Positions 46,231 through 55,317 of a DNA stretch of 64,000 bases are shown piece after piece (positions within the stretch are counted from its first letter, which is position 1; each line of letters begins with the position of its first letter). A program made the translations under genes and the position numbers. The notes under the pieces are model-generated. The model was given only the letters and a program-made list of their open reading frames with translations, made no database searches and had not been told where the DNA came from. Source of the DNA: Canicola haemoglobinophilus (GTDB lineage Bacteria; Pseudomonadota; Gammaproteobacteria; Enterobacterales; Pasteurellaceae); NCBI RefSeq assembly GCF_002015075.1, contig NZ_MUXZ01000008.1:1-64000 (forward strand). Reading direction: 5' to 3'.

Positions 46231-46260
46231 AAAAAAGCCCGACTTGTTCGGGTTTTTTTA
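46231..46260 (+). terminator. Terminator of rpmB-rpmG
   Basis: CCCGA / TCGGG stem within AAAAAAGC..GGTTTTTTT, 14 bases after rpmG. Confidence 0.85.
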
Positions 46261-46324
46261 TTTCTCAAATATTACTTTTTACCATAAGATAGCCAAAGGA
46301 ATTAATCTAGGAAAAAAGAAAAAT

Positions 46325-47137
46325 ATGCCTGAATTACCAGAAGTTGAAACAGCCCTAAAAGGTGTAAGTCCTTATTTAAAAGAATTTATCATTGAAAAAA
46401 TTGTGGTGCGTAATCCTAAATTGCGTTGGGAAGTTAGCCCTGAACTTACCACATTTGAACAAGTTAAAATTATTGATTTAACTCGCCGTGCGAAATATCT
46501 CATTATCCACACAGAACAAGGCTACATTATCGGGCATTTAGGTATGTCTGGCTCAGTGCGTATTGTTCCACATGATAGCCCTATCGATAAACATGATCAT
46601 CTCGATATTGTGATGAACAATGGTAAATTACTACGCTATAACGATCCTCGCCGCTTTGGTGCTTGGTTGTGGACAAATAATCTGAATGAATTTCATCTTT
46701 TTCTTAAGTTGGGGCCAGAGCCTTTATCGGAAGAATTTAACGCCACTTATTTATTTAAAAAATCTCGCCAAAAAACCACCGCACTTAAAACCTTCTTAAT
46801 GGATAATTCTGTGGTTGTGGGTGTTGGCAATATTTACGCCAATGAAACGCTATTTCTCTGCGGGCTTCACCCACAAAAAAGAGCAAAAACCTTAACTAAG
46901 GCACAGGCAGAACAAGTTGTAGCAACAATTAAACAAGTGCTTACTACTGCGATTGCACAAGGTGGCACAACCCTTAAAGATTTCTTACAACCTGATGGGC
47001 GCCCAGGGTATTTTGCACAAGAGCTTTTAGTCTATGGCAACAAAGATAAACCTTGTTCAAAGTGCGGTAGTAAAATAGAAAGTATTATTATTGGACAAAG
47101 AAATAGCTTTTATTGTCCAACGTGCCAAAAAAAGTAA
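46325..47137 (+). CDS. mutM: Formamidopyrimidine-DNA glycosylase
   Basis: Removes 8-oxoguanine and nicks the strand. 270 residues from MPELPEVETALKGV at 46325, where Pro2 is the catalytic nucleophile; this fixes the start although the frame opens earlier. The C-terminal zinc finger CSKCGSK..FYCPTC is intact. Confidence 0.97.
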   Translation: MPELPEVETALKGVSPYLKEFIIEKIVVRNPKLRWEVSPELTTFEQVKIIDLTRRAKYLIIHTEQGYIIGHLGMSGSVRIVPHDSPIDKHDHLDIVMNNGKLLRYNDPRRFGAWLWTNNLNEFHLFLKLGPEPLSEEFNATYLFKKSRQKTTALKTFLMDNSVVVGVGNIYANETLFLCGLHPQKRAKTLTKAQAEQVVATIKQVLTTAIAQGGTTLKDFLQPDGRPGYFAQELLVYGNKDKPCSKCGSKIESIIIGQRNSFYCPTCQKK

Positions 47138-47224
47138 AAATAATTGCTTTTCTTTTCAAAAAAATATGCTATATCTCAATAAGTCTTTTTATTTTAACAA
47201 TAAGCAAACACAAAGGAATATTTA

Positions 47225-48892
47225 ATGAATGGAGCAAATTTAGTCGTAGAATGCTTAAAAGCTCACGGAGTGACTTCCTTATTTGGCTATCCCGGTGGGG
47301 CGATAATGCCAGTTTATGATGCAATTTATGATTCGGGTTTAGATCATTTGCTATGCCGTAATGAACAAGGTGTGGCAATGGCTGCTATTGGATATGCAAG
47401 ATCAACGAATAAAGTGGGCGTCTGTATTGCCACTTCTGGACCGGGTGCAACAAACTTGGTGACAGGTTTAGGCGATGCCTTAATGGACTCTATTCCAATT
47501 GTCGCTATTACAGGGCAAGTTGCATCAAATTTTATTGGTACAGATGCTTTCCAAGAAGCTGATGTTTTGGGCTTATCTCTTGCTTGTACCAAACATAGTT
47601 TCATTGTGCAAAATATTGATGAATTGCCAGAAATCATTGGCAAAGCCTTCCAAATTGCACAAAGCGGTCGCCCAGGTCCAGTACTAGTGGATATACCAAA
47701 AGATGTACAATTTGCACCAACCTCATTAAAACCTGTTGTCTATCCAAAAGTTGCAGTTTCTCCACAAAATCCAACCGCACTTGAGCAAGCCAAAACGCTA
47801 CTTTCTCAAGCGAAACGCCCTGTGCTTTATGTTGGTGGAGGTGTAGGCATGGCGCATGCGGTAAATGGTGTACAAGCAGTTCGTACTTTCCTCGACATCA
47901 CCAATATACCCTCTGTATCCACATTAAAGGGCTTAGGCACAATTCCACCAAAACACCCTCTTTATATGGGCATGATTGGTATGCACGGTACAAAAGCGGC
48001 AAACTATGCGGTGCAAGAATGTGATTTACTTATCGCTTGTGGCGCAAGATTTGACGACCGAGTTACAGGGAAGTTAGATACTTTTGCACCACATGCCAAA
48101 GTCATTCATATTGACATTGATATTGCTGAAATTAATAAATTGCGCAAAGCAGATGTAGGCTTGCAAGGAGATCTAGCACAAGCAATCGCTAGCCTTGCGC
48201 AGCCATTAGATATTGATCCTTGGCGCAAAGATGTTGAGCAATTAAAAGTAAGTTTCGATTTCAGCTATGTTGAAAATAGTGAAGATAAAGAAATCGATCC
48301 ATGGGCATTGCTTCATACTTTATCAGAACGCAAGCCAGAAAATGCGGTTGTCACAACAGATGTAGGACAACATCAAATGTGGTCAGCACAACATATGCAA
48401 CATTATGCACCAGAAAATTACATTACTTCCGCAGGTTTCGGCACCATGGGATTTGGTTTGCCAGCTGCTGTTGGTGTTGCAAAAGCTCGTCCACAAGATC
48501 CTGTGATTTTAGTGACTGGCGACGGTTCATTAATGATGAACATTCAAGAGTTTGGTTCCATTAAACGTGGAAACTTGCCAATCAAAATTTTACTACTTGA
48601 TAACCAACGTTTAGGGATGGTTCGTCAATGGCAATCACTCTTTTTCCATGGTCGCCACAGTCAAACCATTTTGGACGATAACCCTGATTTCGTCACTCTT
48701 GCTTCTGCCTTTGGTATTGCAGGTGAACGTATTGAAAAGGCTTGCGAAGTTTCCGATGCTATTGACCGCTTGTTAAATGCAAAAGATGCGTACTTGCTGC
48801 ACGTTTGTATTCCTGATGAAGAAAATGTCTGGCCACTCGTACCACCAAATGCATGCAACAGCGATATGATTGAAGAAGATATTGGGGTGTAA
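47225..48892 (+). CDS. ilvG: Acetolactate synthase II large subunit
   Basis: First common step of valine and isoleucine synthesis, thiamine diphosphate and FAD dependent. 555 residues, full length: GYPGGAIMPVYDA, RNEQGVAMAAIGYAR (catalytic Glu), the ThDP motif GDGSLMMNIQEF. No obvious Leu/Val/Ile-rich leader peptide is seen in the 87 bases before it. ilvM follows after 2 bases. Confidence 0.96.
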   Translation: MNGANLVVECLKAHGVTSLFGYPGGAIMPVYDAIYDSGLDHLLCRNEQGVAMAAIGYARSTNKVGVCIATSGPGATNLVTGLGDALMDSIPIVAITGQVASNFIGTDAFQEADVLGLSLACTKHSFIVQNIDELPEIIGKAFQIAQSGRPGPVLVDIPKDVQFAPTSLKPVVYPKVAVSPQNPTALEQAKTLLSQAKRPVLYVGGGVGMAHAVNGVQAVRTFLDITNIPSVSTLKGLGTIPPKHPLYMGMIGMHGTKAANYAVQECDLLIACGARFDDRVTGKLDTFAPHAKVIHIDIDIAEINKLRKADVGLQGDLAQAIASLAQPLDIDPWRKDVEQLKVSFDFSYVENSEDKEIDPWALLHTLSERKPENAVVTTDVGQHQMWSAQHMQHYAPENYITSAGFGTMGFGLPAAVGVAKARPQDPVILVTGDGSLMMNIQEFGSIKRGNLPIKILLLDNQRLGMVRQWQSLFFHGRHSQTILDDNPDFVTLASAFGIAGERIEKACEVSDAIDRLLNAKDAYLLHVCIPDEENVWPLVPPNACNSDMIEEDIGV

Positions 48893-48894
48893 CA

Positions 48895-49113
48895 ATGAAA
48901 ACTTATTATTTAACTATTCAAGCCAACAAACGCCCTGAAACTTTAGAGCGTTTATTAAGAGTTATCCGCCATCGTGGCTTTGAAGCCATTGCATTAAATA
49001 GCGAAACCAAAGGCGATGTGATTGAGCTAAAAGCCACAGTTCAGAGTGAACGAGCCATTGAATTGTTGGTTCATCAGCTTGTGAAATTGCCTGATGTAGT
49101 TGAATTAAAGTAA
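48895..49113 (+). CDS. ilvM: Acetolactate synthase II small subunit
   Basis: 72-residue ACT-type regulatory subunit, MKTYYLTIQANKRPETLERL and LVKLPDVVELK. Pairs with IlvG. In enterobacteria ilvGM is followed by ilvE-D-A; here ilvD is 13 kb away, beyond the restriction locus. Confidence 0.93.
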   Translation: MKTYYLTIQANKRPETLERLLRVIRHRGFEAIALNSETKGDVIELKATVQSERAIELLVHQLVKLPDVVELK

Positions 49114-49123
49114 CAATCAATGC

Positions 49124-49146
49124 GTAGGGTGGCTTTAGCCCCCTAC
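49124..49146. repeat. REP-like hairpin after ilvM
   Basis: GTAGGG T GGC TTTA GCC C CCCTAC forms a 9-10 bp stem with one mismatch. It resembles the widespread REP unit GTAGGGTGGGCTTTAGCCC. It sits at the left edge of the accessory block and may also terminate ilvGM. Confidence 0.65.
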
Positions 49147-49345
49147 CATTTGTAAATGAGTTTATTAGTAGTAAGGCGACAGCCCATTGCCGTTTTTTGA
49201 TACCGCACAACTTCACACTCAATTTGCGACTAACTTTATTCTTGGTAATTAATAACTTGTAATGAAGGCAAAACTATCCACTGTGCGGATAGAATTGGAC
49301 TAAAAAATAAAAATTTTTAATAAGTGACTTATCTTTTAGGTGAAA

Positions 49346-51163
49346 ATGAAAAATAAATTTTTTGAAATCAATCAATTAGCTGATATTGAAATACTGGTTG
49401 AATGTGAAGAAATTGAATTTAAACTTGCTTCAGGGAAAGAGGGGCAAGGGGAATTACCGAAAGATTTTTGGAAAACTTATTCAGCTATGGCAAATAGCAA
49501 AGGCGGTTGGGTTATTCTTGGTATTAAAGAAGAAAATAATCAATTTAAGATAGCTGGCATTAGTAACATTGAAAAAGTTAAACAAGATTTATTTAATTTA
49601 TTAAATAACCGAGATCATATTAGCTGTAATTTACTTGTTTCAGAAGAGCATATTCAGTCGCTAATTATTGATGATAAAAATGTACTGGCAATCTATATTC
49701 CTGCTGCAACGCGTAAACAGAAACCTGTTCATTTGACTAAAAATCCCTTTGGACACACTTATTTTCGCTTATATGATGGTGATCGTTTGTGTGATGATGA
49801 ACTAGTAAAGAAAATGTTAGCAGAACAAATCACGGATAGCTTTGATAACGAAATATTATCACCACATTTTACCTTTGATGATGATATTGAATTAGATAGT
49901 TTGAAAGCCTACCGAAATCGACTTTCGGCCCACAAACCGCATCACCCTTATTTAGATCTCGATCTCTTTTCTTTCTTTAAGAAAATTGGTGGTTGGAAAA
50001 AAGATCGAAGCTCTGGTAAAGAAGGGATAACAGTGGCGGGTTTATTAATGTTCGGCACATTTGACGCTATTATTTCACATTTTCCGCACTATTTTCTTGA
50101 TTATCGTGAACCCTCTGATAATCGTTGGGAAGAACGCATTGTACCTGATGGCACTTGGTCAGGTAATCTTTATGACTTTTATCGAAAAGTTTACCTTCGT
50201 TTAGTAGAAAATTTAAAAATTCCTTTCAACTTAAAAGAAGATCAGCGTATTGATGAAACTGTGGCTCACGAGGCTTTGAGAGAAGCGCTAATCAATACCT
50301 TAGCACACGCTGATTATTCAGGTAGGACGCCAATTCTTATAGAAAAACATCCAGACAAGTTTTTATTTCGTAACCCAGGAAATTTACGTTTATCTAAAGA
50401 CGAAATTTTGGAAGGTGGTGTACATGATTGTCGAAATTCATTGTTACATCAAATGTTTCTTTTAATTGGATTGGGGGAAAAGGCAGGATCTGGAATGCCC
50501 AAGATTTTAAAGGGCTGTCATTGGGCACATTGGGCAGAACCTAATCTAGAAGAAAAAGCTGAACTACCTCAGTTTGTTACACTCACAATTTTAACAAGCG
50601 CTTTAATTTCTGATGAAATCTATCAGCAGCTCTTACGAATTTATGATGATAAGCTAGAAAAGCTGTCATCTTTAGAGTTAGATATTCTTGCTACCATTTG
50701 TTTAGAAAATCAGGTGACTCATAAAAGGTGCAGTGAATTAACGAGTTTACATTCTCGAGATGTTACTCTTGCATTGCAACGGCTTTTGAAAAACGGCTTT
50801 ATTGAATCCTACGGTGAAATGAAACAGAAAATTTATTTCATTCCTGATCAAATGGGATCAAGTCAGGAGCAAGCTAGGAGTAAGTTGGGACTAAGTCGGG
50901 ACCAAGTAGGGTCTAAGTCAGAACTAGATTCTCAACAGCTTGATCATTCAGTTGAATTAACACAGGAACAACAACTTATTTTTACTCATTTATTACAAAA
51001 GACATTATCTATCACAGAAATGGTTCAACTGGTTGGCAGATCCAACCGCTCAAAATTTAGAGCGAACGTGCTTGCTCCTTTAATTGAATTCGGATTGGTT
51101 GAGATGACTATTCCTAATAAGCCGACGAGTTCAAAGCAGCGTTATCGGGTAGTAAAAAAATGA
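49346..51163 (+). CDS. AlbA_2 / RecG-like ATP-binding transcriptional regulator family protein
   Basis: About 605 residues. The N-terminal Schlafen-type AlbA_2 domain contains ECEEIEFKLASGKEGQGELP, MANSKGGWVILGIKE and GHTYFRLYDGDR. A GHKL-like ATPase region follows (VAHEALREALINTLAHADYS and LFRNPGNLRLSKDEIL, GEKAGSGMPKIL), then winged-helix segments at the C-terminus. Residues about 510-540 contain degenerate repeats (SQEQARSK, SRDQVGSK). I chose ATG 49346 after AGGTG; GTG 49340 is also possible. Relatives often sit in defence or mobile regions; its function is not established. Confidence 0.8.
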   Translation: MKNKFFEINQLADIEILVECEEIEFKLASGKEGQGELPKDFWKTYSAMANSKGGWVILGIKEENNQFKIAGISNIEKVKQDLFNLLNNRDHISCNLLVSEEHIQSLIIDDKNVLAIYIPAATRKQKPVHLTKNPFGHTYFRLYDGDRLCDDELVKKMLAEQITDSFDNEILSPHFTFDDDIELDSLKAYRNRLSAHKPHHPYLDLDLFSFFKKIGGWKKDRSSGKEGITVAGLLMFGTFDAIISHFPHYFLDYREPSDNRWEERIVPDGTWSGNLYDFYRKVYLRLVENLKIPFNLKEDQRIDETVAHEALREALINTLAHADYSGRTPILIEKHPDKFLFRNPGNLRLSKDEILEGGVHDCRNSLLHQMFLLIGLGEKAGSGMPKILKGCHWAHWAEPNLEEKAELPQFVTLTILTSALISDEIYQQLLRIYDDKLEKLSSLELDILATICLENQVTHKRCSELTSLHSRDVTLALQRLLKNGFIESYGEMKQKIYFIPDQMGSSQEQARSKLGLSRDQVGSKSELDSQQLDHSVELTQEQQLIFTHLLQKTLSITEMVQLVGRSNRSKFRANVLAPLIEFGLVEMTIPNKPTSSKQRYRVVKK

Positions 51164-51227
51164 TGTATATTTATAACCGCCACTCATTTTTCGGTAGTTT
51201 TTTAATCTATGCCACTTAATGACTACC

Positions 51228-51237
51228 ACAAGCGGTC
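51228..51237 (+). repeat. Apl-type DNA uptake sequence
   Basis: ACAAGCGGTC, the core used by Actinobacillus/Mannheimia-type Pasteurellaceae, followed by AGATTTTTCC and, 12 bases later, TTTGCAAA, the T-rich flank usual for that dialect. It lies 29 bases before the EamA transporter ATG, in an otherwise Hin-dialect genome. Confidence 0.65.
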
Positions 51238-51265
51238 AGATTTTTCCTATTTTTTGCAAAAACAA

Positions 51266-52147
51266 ATGATGAAATTGAATTCAGAACACACCGCCAGTAT
51301 CGGTTTAGTTATTGGCTGTATTCTTTTTGGCTTAGGTAGTTTGATTGTGGCTTATGTGCCAGTTGGTGCCTATGCTATAGCCTTTTGGCGATTATTGGTG
51401 GCGGCAAGTATCTTTTATACCTTAGCTAAAATTTTTAAGCAGTCTTTCCCAAGTAATAAAAAAGCAACAATATATGCCCTCACTTCTGGCGCATTTTTAG
51501 GGTTAGATCTTGCCTTATGGCACGAAAGTATTTATGCCGTTGGCCCTAGGATTTCAACATTGCTCAATAGCCTACAGATTTTTTGGCTGTCAGCGATAGG
51601 TTTCTTCTGGTTTCACGAAAGACAAACTAAATTACAGATCTGTAGCCTGTGTCTTGCTATTGTTGGTGTTGCCTTAATTGCTAGTCCTGAGTTTGAATAT
51701 AATAGCAATGCGGGTTGGGGCTTTATTTCAGGGATTGTTTCTAGCTTGATGCTAGCGTTGTCCATGATTTATATTCGCAAAACGCAACAAACCGTAGCAA
51801 CTCCGATCTTTCCACTGATGTTTAAAATTAGCCTCGGTGGAGTGGCAATTTTAGTGCTTCCTGCCTTGTGGCTAAATAGCCATAATTTATACCCAACTAA
51901 CTGGGAGCAGATCGGGCTAATCATCCTTTATGGGGCGGTAATGCAATGTTTTGCGTGGGGCTTGATTGCTTATTCTATTCCCTTGTTATCGCTCAGTTTG
52001 ACAGGGCTTTTATTGCTTTCTGAGCCTGTTGCCGCACTTATAATCGACTATTTACTATTAGATAAGCAAATCAATCTAATGCAATGGATAGGGGCAATTT
52101 TAACTATGATAGCGATCTATTTAGGATCATTAAAAACAAAGAAATAA
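51266..52147 (+). CDS. EamA/DMT-family transporter
   Basis: An inner-membrane exporter-type permease of about 293 residues with ten hydrophobic helices and the EamA duplicate (LVIGCILFGLGSLIVAYVP; WHESIYAVGPRISTLLNS; LLLLSEPVAALIIDYLLLDK). The frame opens at 51209, but that would put an uptake sequence inside the gene; the ATGs at 51266/51269 give the normal length. Substrate unknown. It ends 13 bases before hsdM. Confidence 0.8.
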   Translation: MMKLNSEHTASIGLVIGCILFGLGSLIVAYVPVGAYAIAFWRLLVAASIFYTLAKIFKQSFPSNKKATIYALTSGAFLGLDLALWHESIYAVGPRISTLLNSLQIFWLSAIGFFWFHERQTKLQICSLCLAIVGVALIASPEFEYNSNAGWGFISGIVSSLMLALSMIYIRKTQQTVATPIFPLMFKISLGGVAILVLPALWLNSHNLYPTNWEQIGLIILYGAVMQCFAWGLIAYSIPLLSLSLTGLLLLSEPVAALIIDYLLLDKQINLMQWIGAILTMIAIYLGSLKTKK

Positions 52148-52160
52148 AAAGGATAAATTT

Positions 52161-53705
52161 ATGACAAGTCAACAACAAAGAGCAGAACTCCAACGCCGTA
52201 TTTGGCAAATCGCTAATGAAGTGCGTGGTAGCGTGGATGGTTGGGATTTTAAACAATATGTCTTAGGTACGCTGTTTTATCGGTTTATCAGTGAGAATTT
52301 TTCTGCTTATATTGAAACGGGGGATGAGAGTGTCAATTATGCCCAGTATGCCGATGACGACCCAATTTTGGAACATATTAAAATCGATACCATCAAAACC
52401 AAAGGCTATTTTATCTATCCAAGTCAGCTTTTTTCCAATGTTGTTAAAACCGCTAACACCAATGACAAACTAAATACCGATTTAAAAGAGATTTTTACCG
52501 CTATTGAAGCGTCCGCCAATGGTTATAAATCAGAACATCGCATCAAAGGCTTATTTGCTGATTTTGATACCACCTCTAGCCGTTTGGGTAATACCGTTAC
52601 CGATAAAAACAAACGCTTGGCAGCAGTGCTAAAGGGCGTAGCAGAGTTGGATTTTGGGAAGTTTGAAGATAATCAAATTGATCTGTTTGGCGATGCGTAT
52701 GAGTTTTTGATTTCCAACTATGCCGCCAATGCGGGCAAGTCAGGGGGAGAGTTTTTCACTCCACAAAATGTGTCCAAATTGATCGCCAAACTTGCCTTAT
52801 ATGGGCAAAGTGCGGTCAATAAAATCTACGATCCTGCTTGCGGTTCAGGTTCACTACTGTTACAAGCTAAAAAGCAGTTTGATGATCATATCATTGAAGG
52901 AGGTTTCTTCGGGCAAGAAATCAATCACACCACTTACAACCTTGCTCGTATGAATATGTTTTTGCACAATATCAATTATGCCGACTTCAACATTGAACTT
53001 GGTGATACCCTAATTGAGCCAAAACTTAAAGATGATAAGCCTTTTGATGCTATTGTTTCCAATCCGCCTTATTCGATTAAATGGATTGGTTCAGATGATC
53101 CAACTTTAATCAATGACGACCGTTTTGCCCCTGCTGGCGTACTTGCACCAAAATCTAAGGCGGACTTTGCCTTTATTATGCACACCCTTAATTACTTATC
53201 TGCCAAGGGACGAGCTGCTATTGTCACTTTCCCCGGCATTTTTTATCGTGGCGGAGCAGAGCAAAAAATCCGCCAATATCTGATTGATAATAACTATGTG
53301 GAAACGGTGATTTCTCTTGCCCCTAATCTATTTTTTGGTACGTCCATTGCGGTGAATATCTTAGTGCTATCAAAATCCAAAGCAGACAACAATACCCAGT
53401 TTATTGATGCCAGTGGTATTTTTAAGAAAGAAACCAATAACAACGTGCTGACCGATGAACATATCGCCGAGATTTTGAAACTCTTTGCCGATAAAACCGA
53501 TGTAGAGCATCTAGTTAAAATGGTGGATAAAGAAACCATTGCAGAAAATGACTACAATCTGGCGGTGAGTTCTTATGTAGAAGCCAAAGACACCAGAGAA
53601 GTGATTGATATTGATGTGCTCAATGCCGATATTCGCCAAACTGTCGCCAAAATCGACCGCTTGCGAGCCGAGATTGATGATATCGTGGCGGAGATTGAGG
53701 GGTAA
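52161..53705 (+). CDS. hsdM: Type I restriction-modification methyltransferase subunit HsdM (type IC)
   Basis: N6-adenine methyltransferase subunit; two copies with one HsdS form the methylase. 514 residues. The N-terminus RRIWQIANEVRGSVDGWDF and KQYVLGTLFYRFISEN, the SAM motif DPACGSGSLLL (about 224-234) and the catalytic NPPY at 301-304 are intact. From memory the sequence is very close to EcoR124I HsdM, which defines the type IC family. An exact Hin uptake sequence lies inside (about 52808). First gene of the locus; rhuM-1 follows after 5 bases. Confidence 0.96.
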   Translation: MTSQQQRAELQRRIWQIANEVRGSVDGWDFKQYVLGTLFYRFISENFSAYIETGDESVNYAQYADDDPILEHIKIDTIKTKGYFIYPSQLFSNVVKTANTNDKLNTDLKEIFTAIEASANGYKSEHRIKGLFADFDTTSSRLGNTVTDKNKRLAAVLKGVAELDFGKFEDNQIDLFGDAYEFLISNYAANAGKSGGEFFTPQNVSKLIAKLALYGQSAVNKIYDPACGSGSLLLQAKKQFDDHIIEGGFFGQEINHTTYNLARMNMFLHNINYADFNIELGDTLIEPKLKDDKPFDAIVSNPPYSIKWIGSDDPTLINDDRFAPAGVLAPKSKADFAFIMHTLNYLSAKGRAAIVTFPGIFYRGGAEQKIRQYLIDNNYVETVISLAPNLFFGTSIAVNILVLSKSKADNNTQFIDASGIFKKETNNNVLTDEHIAEILKLFADKTDVEHLVKMVDKETIAENDYNLAVSSYVEAKDTREVIDIDVLNADIRQTVAKIDRLRAEIDDIVAEIEG

Positions 53706-53710
53706 TAAAA

Positions 53711-54703
53711 ATGAATAAACCACCCAAAAGTATGGTTATTTTTAAATCTATCGATGGGCTAATTTCAGTTAATGTACAATTTGATGAGGATACGGCTTGG
53801 CTATCTTTAGATCAGATGGCAAGTTTATTTGATAGAGATAAATCAACGATTTCTCGTCATATTAACAACATTTTTCAAGATGGAGAATTAGAGAGAAATT
53901 CAGTTGTTGCAAAATTTGCAACAACTGCAGCAGATGGAAAAACGTATCAAGTTGATTATTTCAACTTAGATGTGATTATTTCTGTGGGTTATCGAGTGAA
54001 ATCTTTACGTGGCACACAATTTCGTATTTGGGCAACCAAAGTGCTAAAAGAATATATGCTTAAAGGGTTTGCCTTAGACGATGAGCGTTTAAAACAAGGT
54101 AATCAGGTTTTTGGTAAGGATTATTTTCGTGAGCTTTTGGATCGAGTACGTTCTATTCGAGCAAGCGAAAGACGTATTTGGCAACAGATTACGGATATCT
54201 ATGCCGAATGTAGTAGCGATTATGATCCCAATGCTGCGGTTACAAAAGCGTTTTATGCGATGGTGCAAAATAAATTTCATTTTGCAATTACAGGACAAAC
54301 AGCGGCTGAAATCATTTATACCCACGCAGACCATCATCAGCAAAATATGGGGTTAAAAACGTGGAAAAATGCGCCTGATGGTAGAATTTTGAGCCAAGAT
54401 GTTATGGTGGCAAAGAATTATTTAAATGAAAAACAAATCCGACAGTTAGAACGTGCCGTTACAGGTTATTTTGACTATATTGAAGACCTAATTGAACGTG
54501 AAAACTTATTTGATATGCAGCAGTTTGCCAACAGTGTCGATGAATTTTTGGCATTCCGCCGTTATGATATTTTGCCAGATAAAGGCAAAATTTCGAGTGA
54601 AGCAGCTAAAGAAAAAGCTAAAGCAGAATATGCAATTTTTAACCGCACTCAAAAAATTGTCTCTGATTTTGATAAAGTAATTCAGAAATTGAATGAGAAA
54701 TAA
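53711..54703 (+). CDS. rhuM: RhuM family protein 1
   Basis: 330 residues of the Virulence_RhuM family. Features: a short N-terminal strand region, a winged-helix-like segment WLSLDQMASLFDRDKSTISR with HINNIF, the family core DGKTYQVDYFNLDVIISVGY and RVKSLRGTQFRIWATKVLKE, then helical parts ending in a charged C-terminus. RhuM was named from Salmonella SPI-3; its biochemical role is unknown. The HTH-like segment suggests DNA binding. It lies between hsdM and hsdS with GAGGGG as ribosome site, so it is co-expressed with the methylase. Confidence 0.85.
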   Translation: MNKPPKSMVIFKSIDGLISVNVQFDEDTAWLSLDQMASLFDRDKSTISRHINNIFQDGELERNSVVAKFATTAADGKTYQVDYFNLDVIISVGYRVKSLRGTQFRIWATKVLKEYMLKGFALDDERLKQGNQVFGKDYFRELLDRVRSIRASERRIWQQITDIYAECSSDYDPNAAVTKAFYAMVQNKFHFAITGQTAAEIIYTHADHHQQNMGLKTWKNAPDGRILSQDVMVAKNYLNEKQIRQLERAVTGYFDYIEDLIERENLFDMQQFANSVDEFLAFRRYDILPDKGKISSEAAKEKAKAEYAIFNRTQKIVSDFDKVIQKLNEK

Positions 54704-54705
54704 AG

Positions 54706-55317
54706 ATGAAAACCAATATTTTAAAAATGATTGAACAGGCGGAAGTGGAGTGGAAGCCGTTGGGGGAAGTGTGTTCTATGATTACAACGGGAAAATTGAA
54801 TGCAAACGCAATGGAAGATGATGGTATATACCCCTTTTTTACTTGTAATGAAAACCCGTACAGAATAAATGAATATGCATTTGATATGGAGGCTATTCTT
54901 ATTTCAGGGAATGGCAGTCAAGTTGGACATATTAATTACTATTCTGGGAAATTTAATGCATATCAGCGAACCTATGTATTAGGTCAGTTTATCTCAGAAA
55001 TAAATATAATTTATCTAGTACATTATTTTAAATTTTGCTTGAAAGAATATATTTTAGTTAATTCTAAAAAAGGTTCTGTTCCTTATATTACCTTACCTAT
55101 GCTCCAGAATTTTCAAATCCCAATCCCACCACTCGAATTACAAAAAGAAATTGTAAAAAGACTTGACATTTTGACAGAGCTGGAAGCTGCGCTGGAAGCT
55201 GCGCTGGAAGCTGCGCTGGAAGCTGAATTATCCCTGCGGAAAAAACAATATCAATATTATCGAGATTTGCTCTTGACCTTTGATGATATTTCCGATAGGG
55301 GGGGGGTACAAGACTAA
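54706..55317 (+). CDS. hsdS: Specificity subunit HsdS, N-terminal half (frame broken at G tract)
   Basis: Encodes the first target-recognition domain and the first conserved helix. 203 residues in this frame: EWKPLGEVCSMITTGKLNAN at the start of TRD1, IPIPPLELQKEIVKRLD, the LEAA repeats (about 159-174), then LRKKQYQYYRDLLLTF. The frame ends GGVQD and stops 11 bases after a run of nine G. With one G fewer, or two more, it continues into the downstream frame and gives about 407 residues, normal for type IC HsdS. As it stands it could act as a half-subunit that dimerises. Confidence 0.9.
   Translation: MKTNILKMIEQAEVEWKPLGEVCSMITTGKLNANAMEDDGIYPFFTCNENPYRINEYAFDMEAILISGNGSQVGHINYYSGKFNAYQRTYVLGQFISEINIIYLVHYFKFCLKEYILVNSKKGSVPYITLPMLQNFQIPIPPLELQKEIVKRLDILTELEAALEAALEAALEAELSLRKKQYQYYRDLLLTFDDISDRGGVQD
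55179..55226 (+). repeat. 12-bp tandem repeat in hsdS spacer
   Basis: Unit GCTGGAAGCTGC repeated four times (55179, 55191, 55203, 55215); the last copy ends GA. It encodes LEAA LEAA LEAA LEAE. It occupies the helical spacer between the two recognition domains, where EcoR124I-type enzymes carry TAEL repeats whose number sets the gap in the target site. Confidence 0.93.

Noticed and set aside
47166..47225. A 19-codon frame (MLYLNKSFYF...) ending on the ilvG ATG, considered as an ilv leader peptide.
   Set aside because: It has only two Leu, one Ile and no Val run, no attenuator stem with T-run follows, and it has no ribosome site.
48764..48773. Exact GACCGCTTGT (Apl-type core) inside ilvG.
   Set aside because: It encodes ordinary codons (Asp-Arg-Leu-Leu) in a conserved gene that also holds a Hin uptake sequence, and it lacks the T-rich flank; one chance match is expected.
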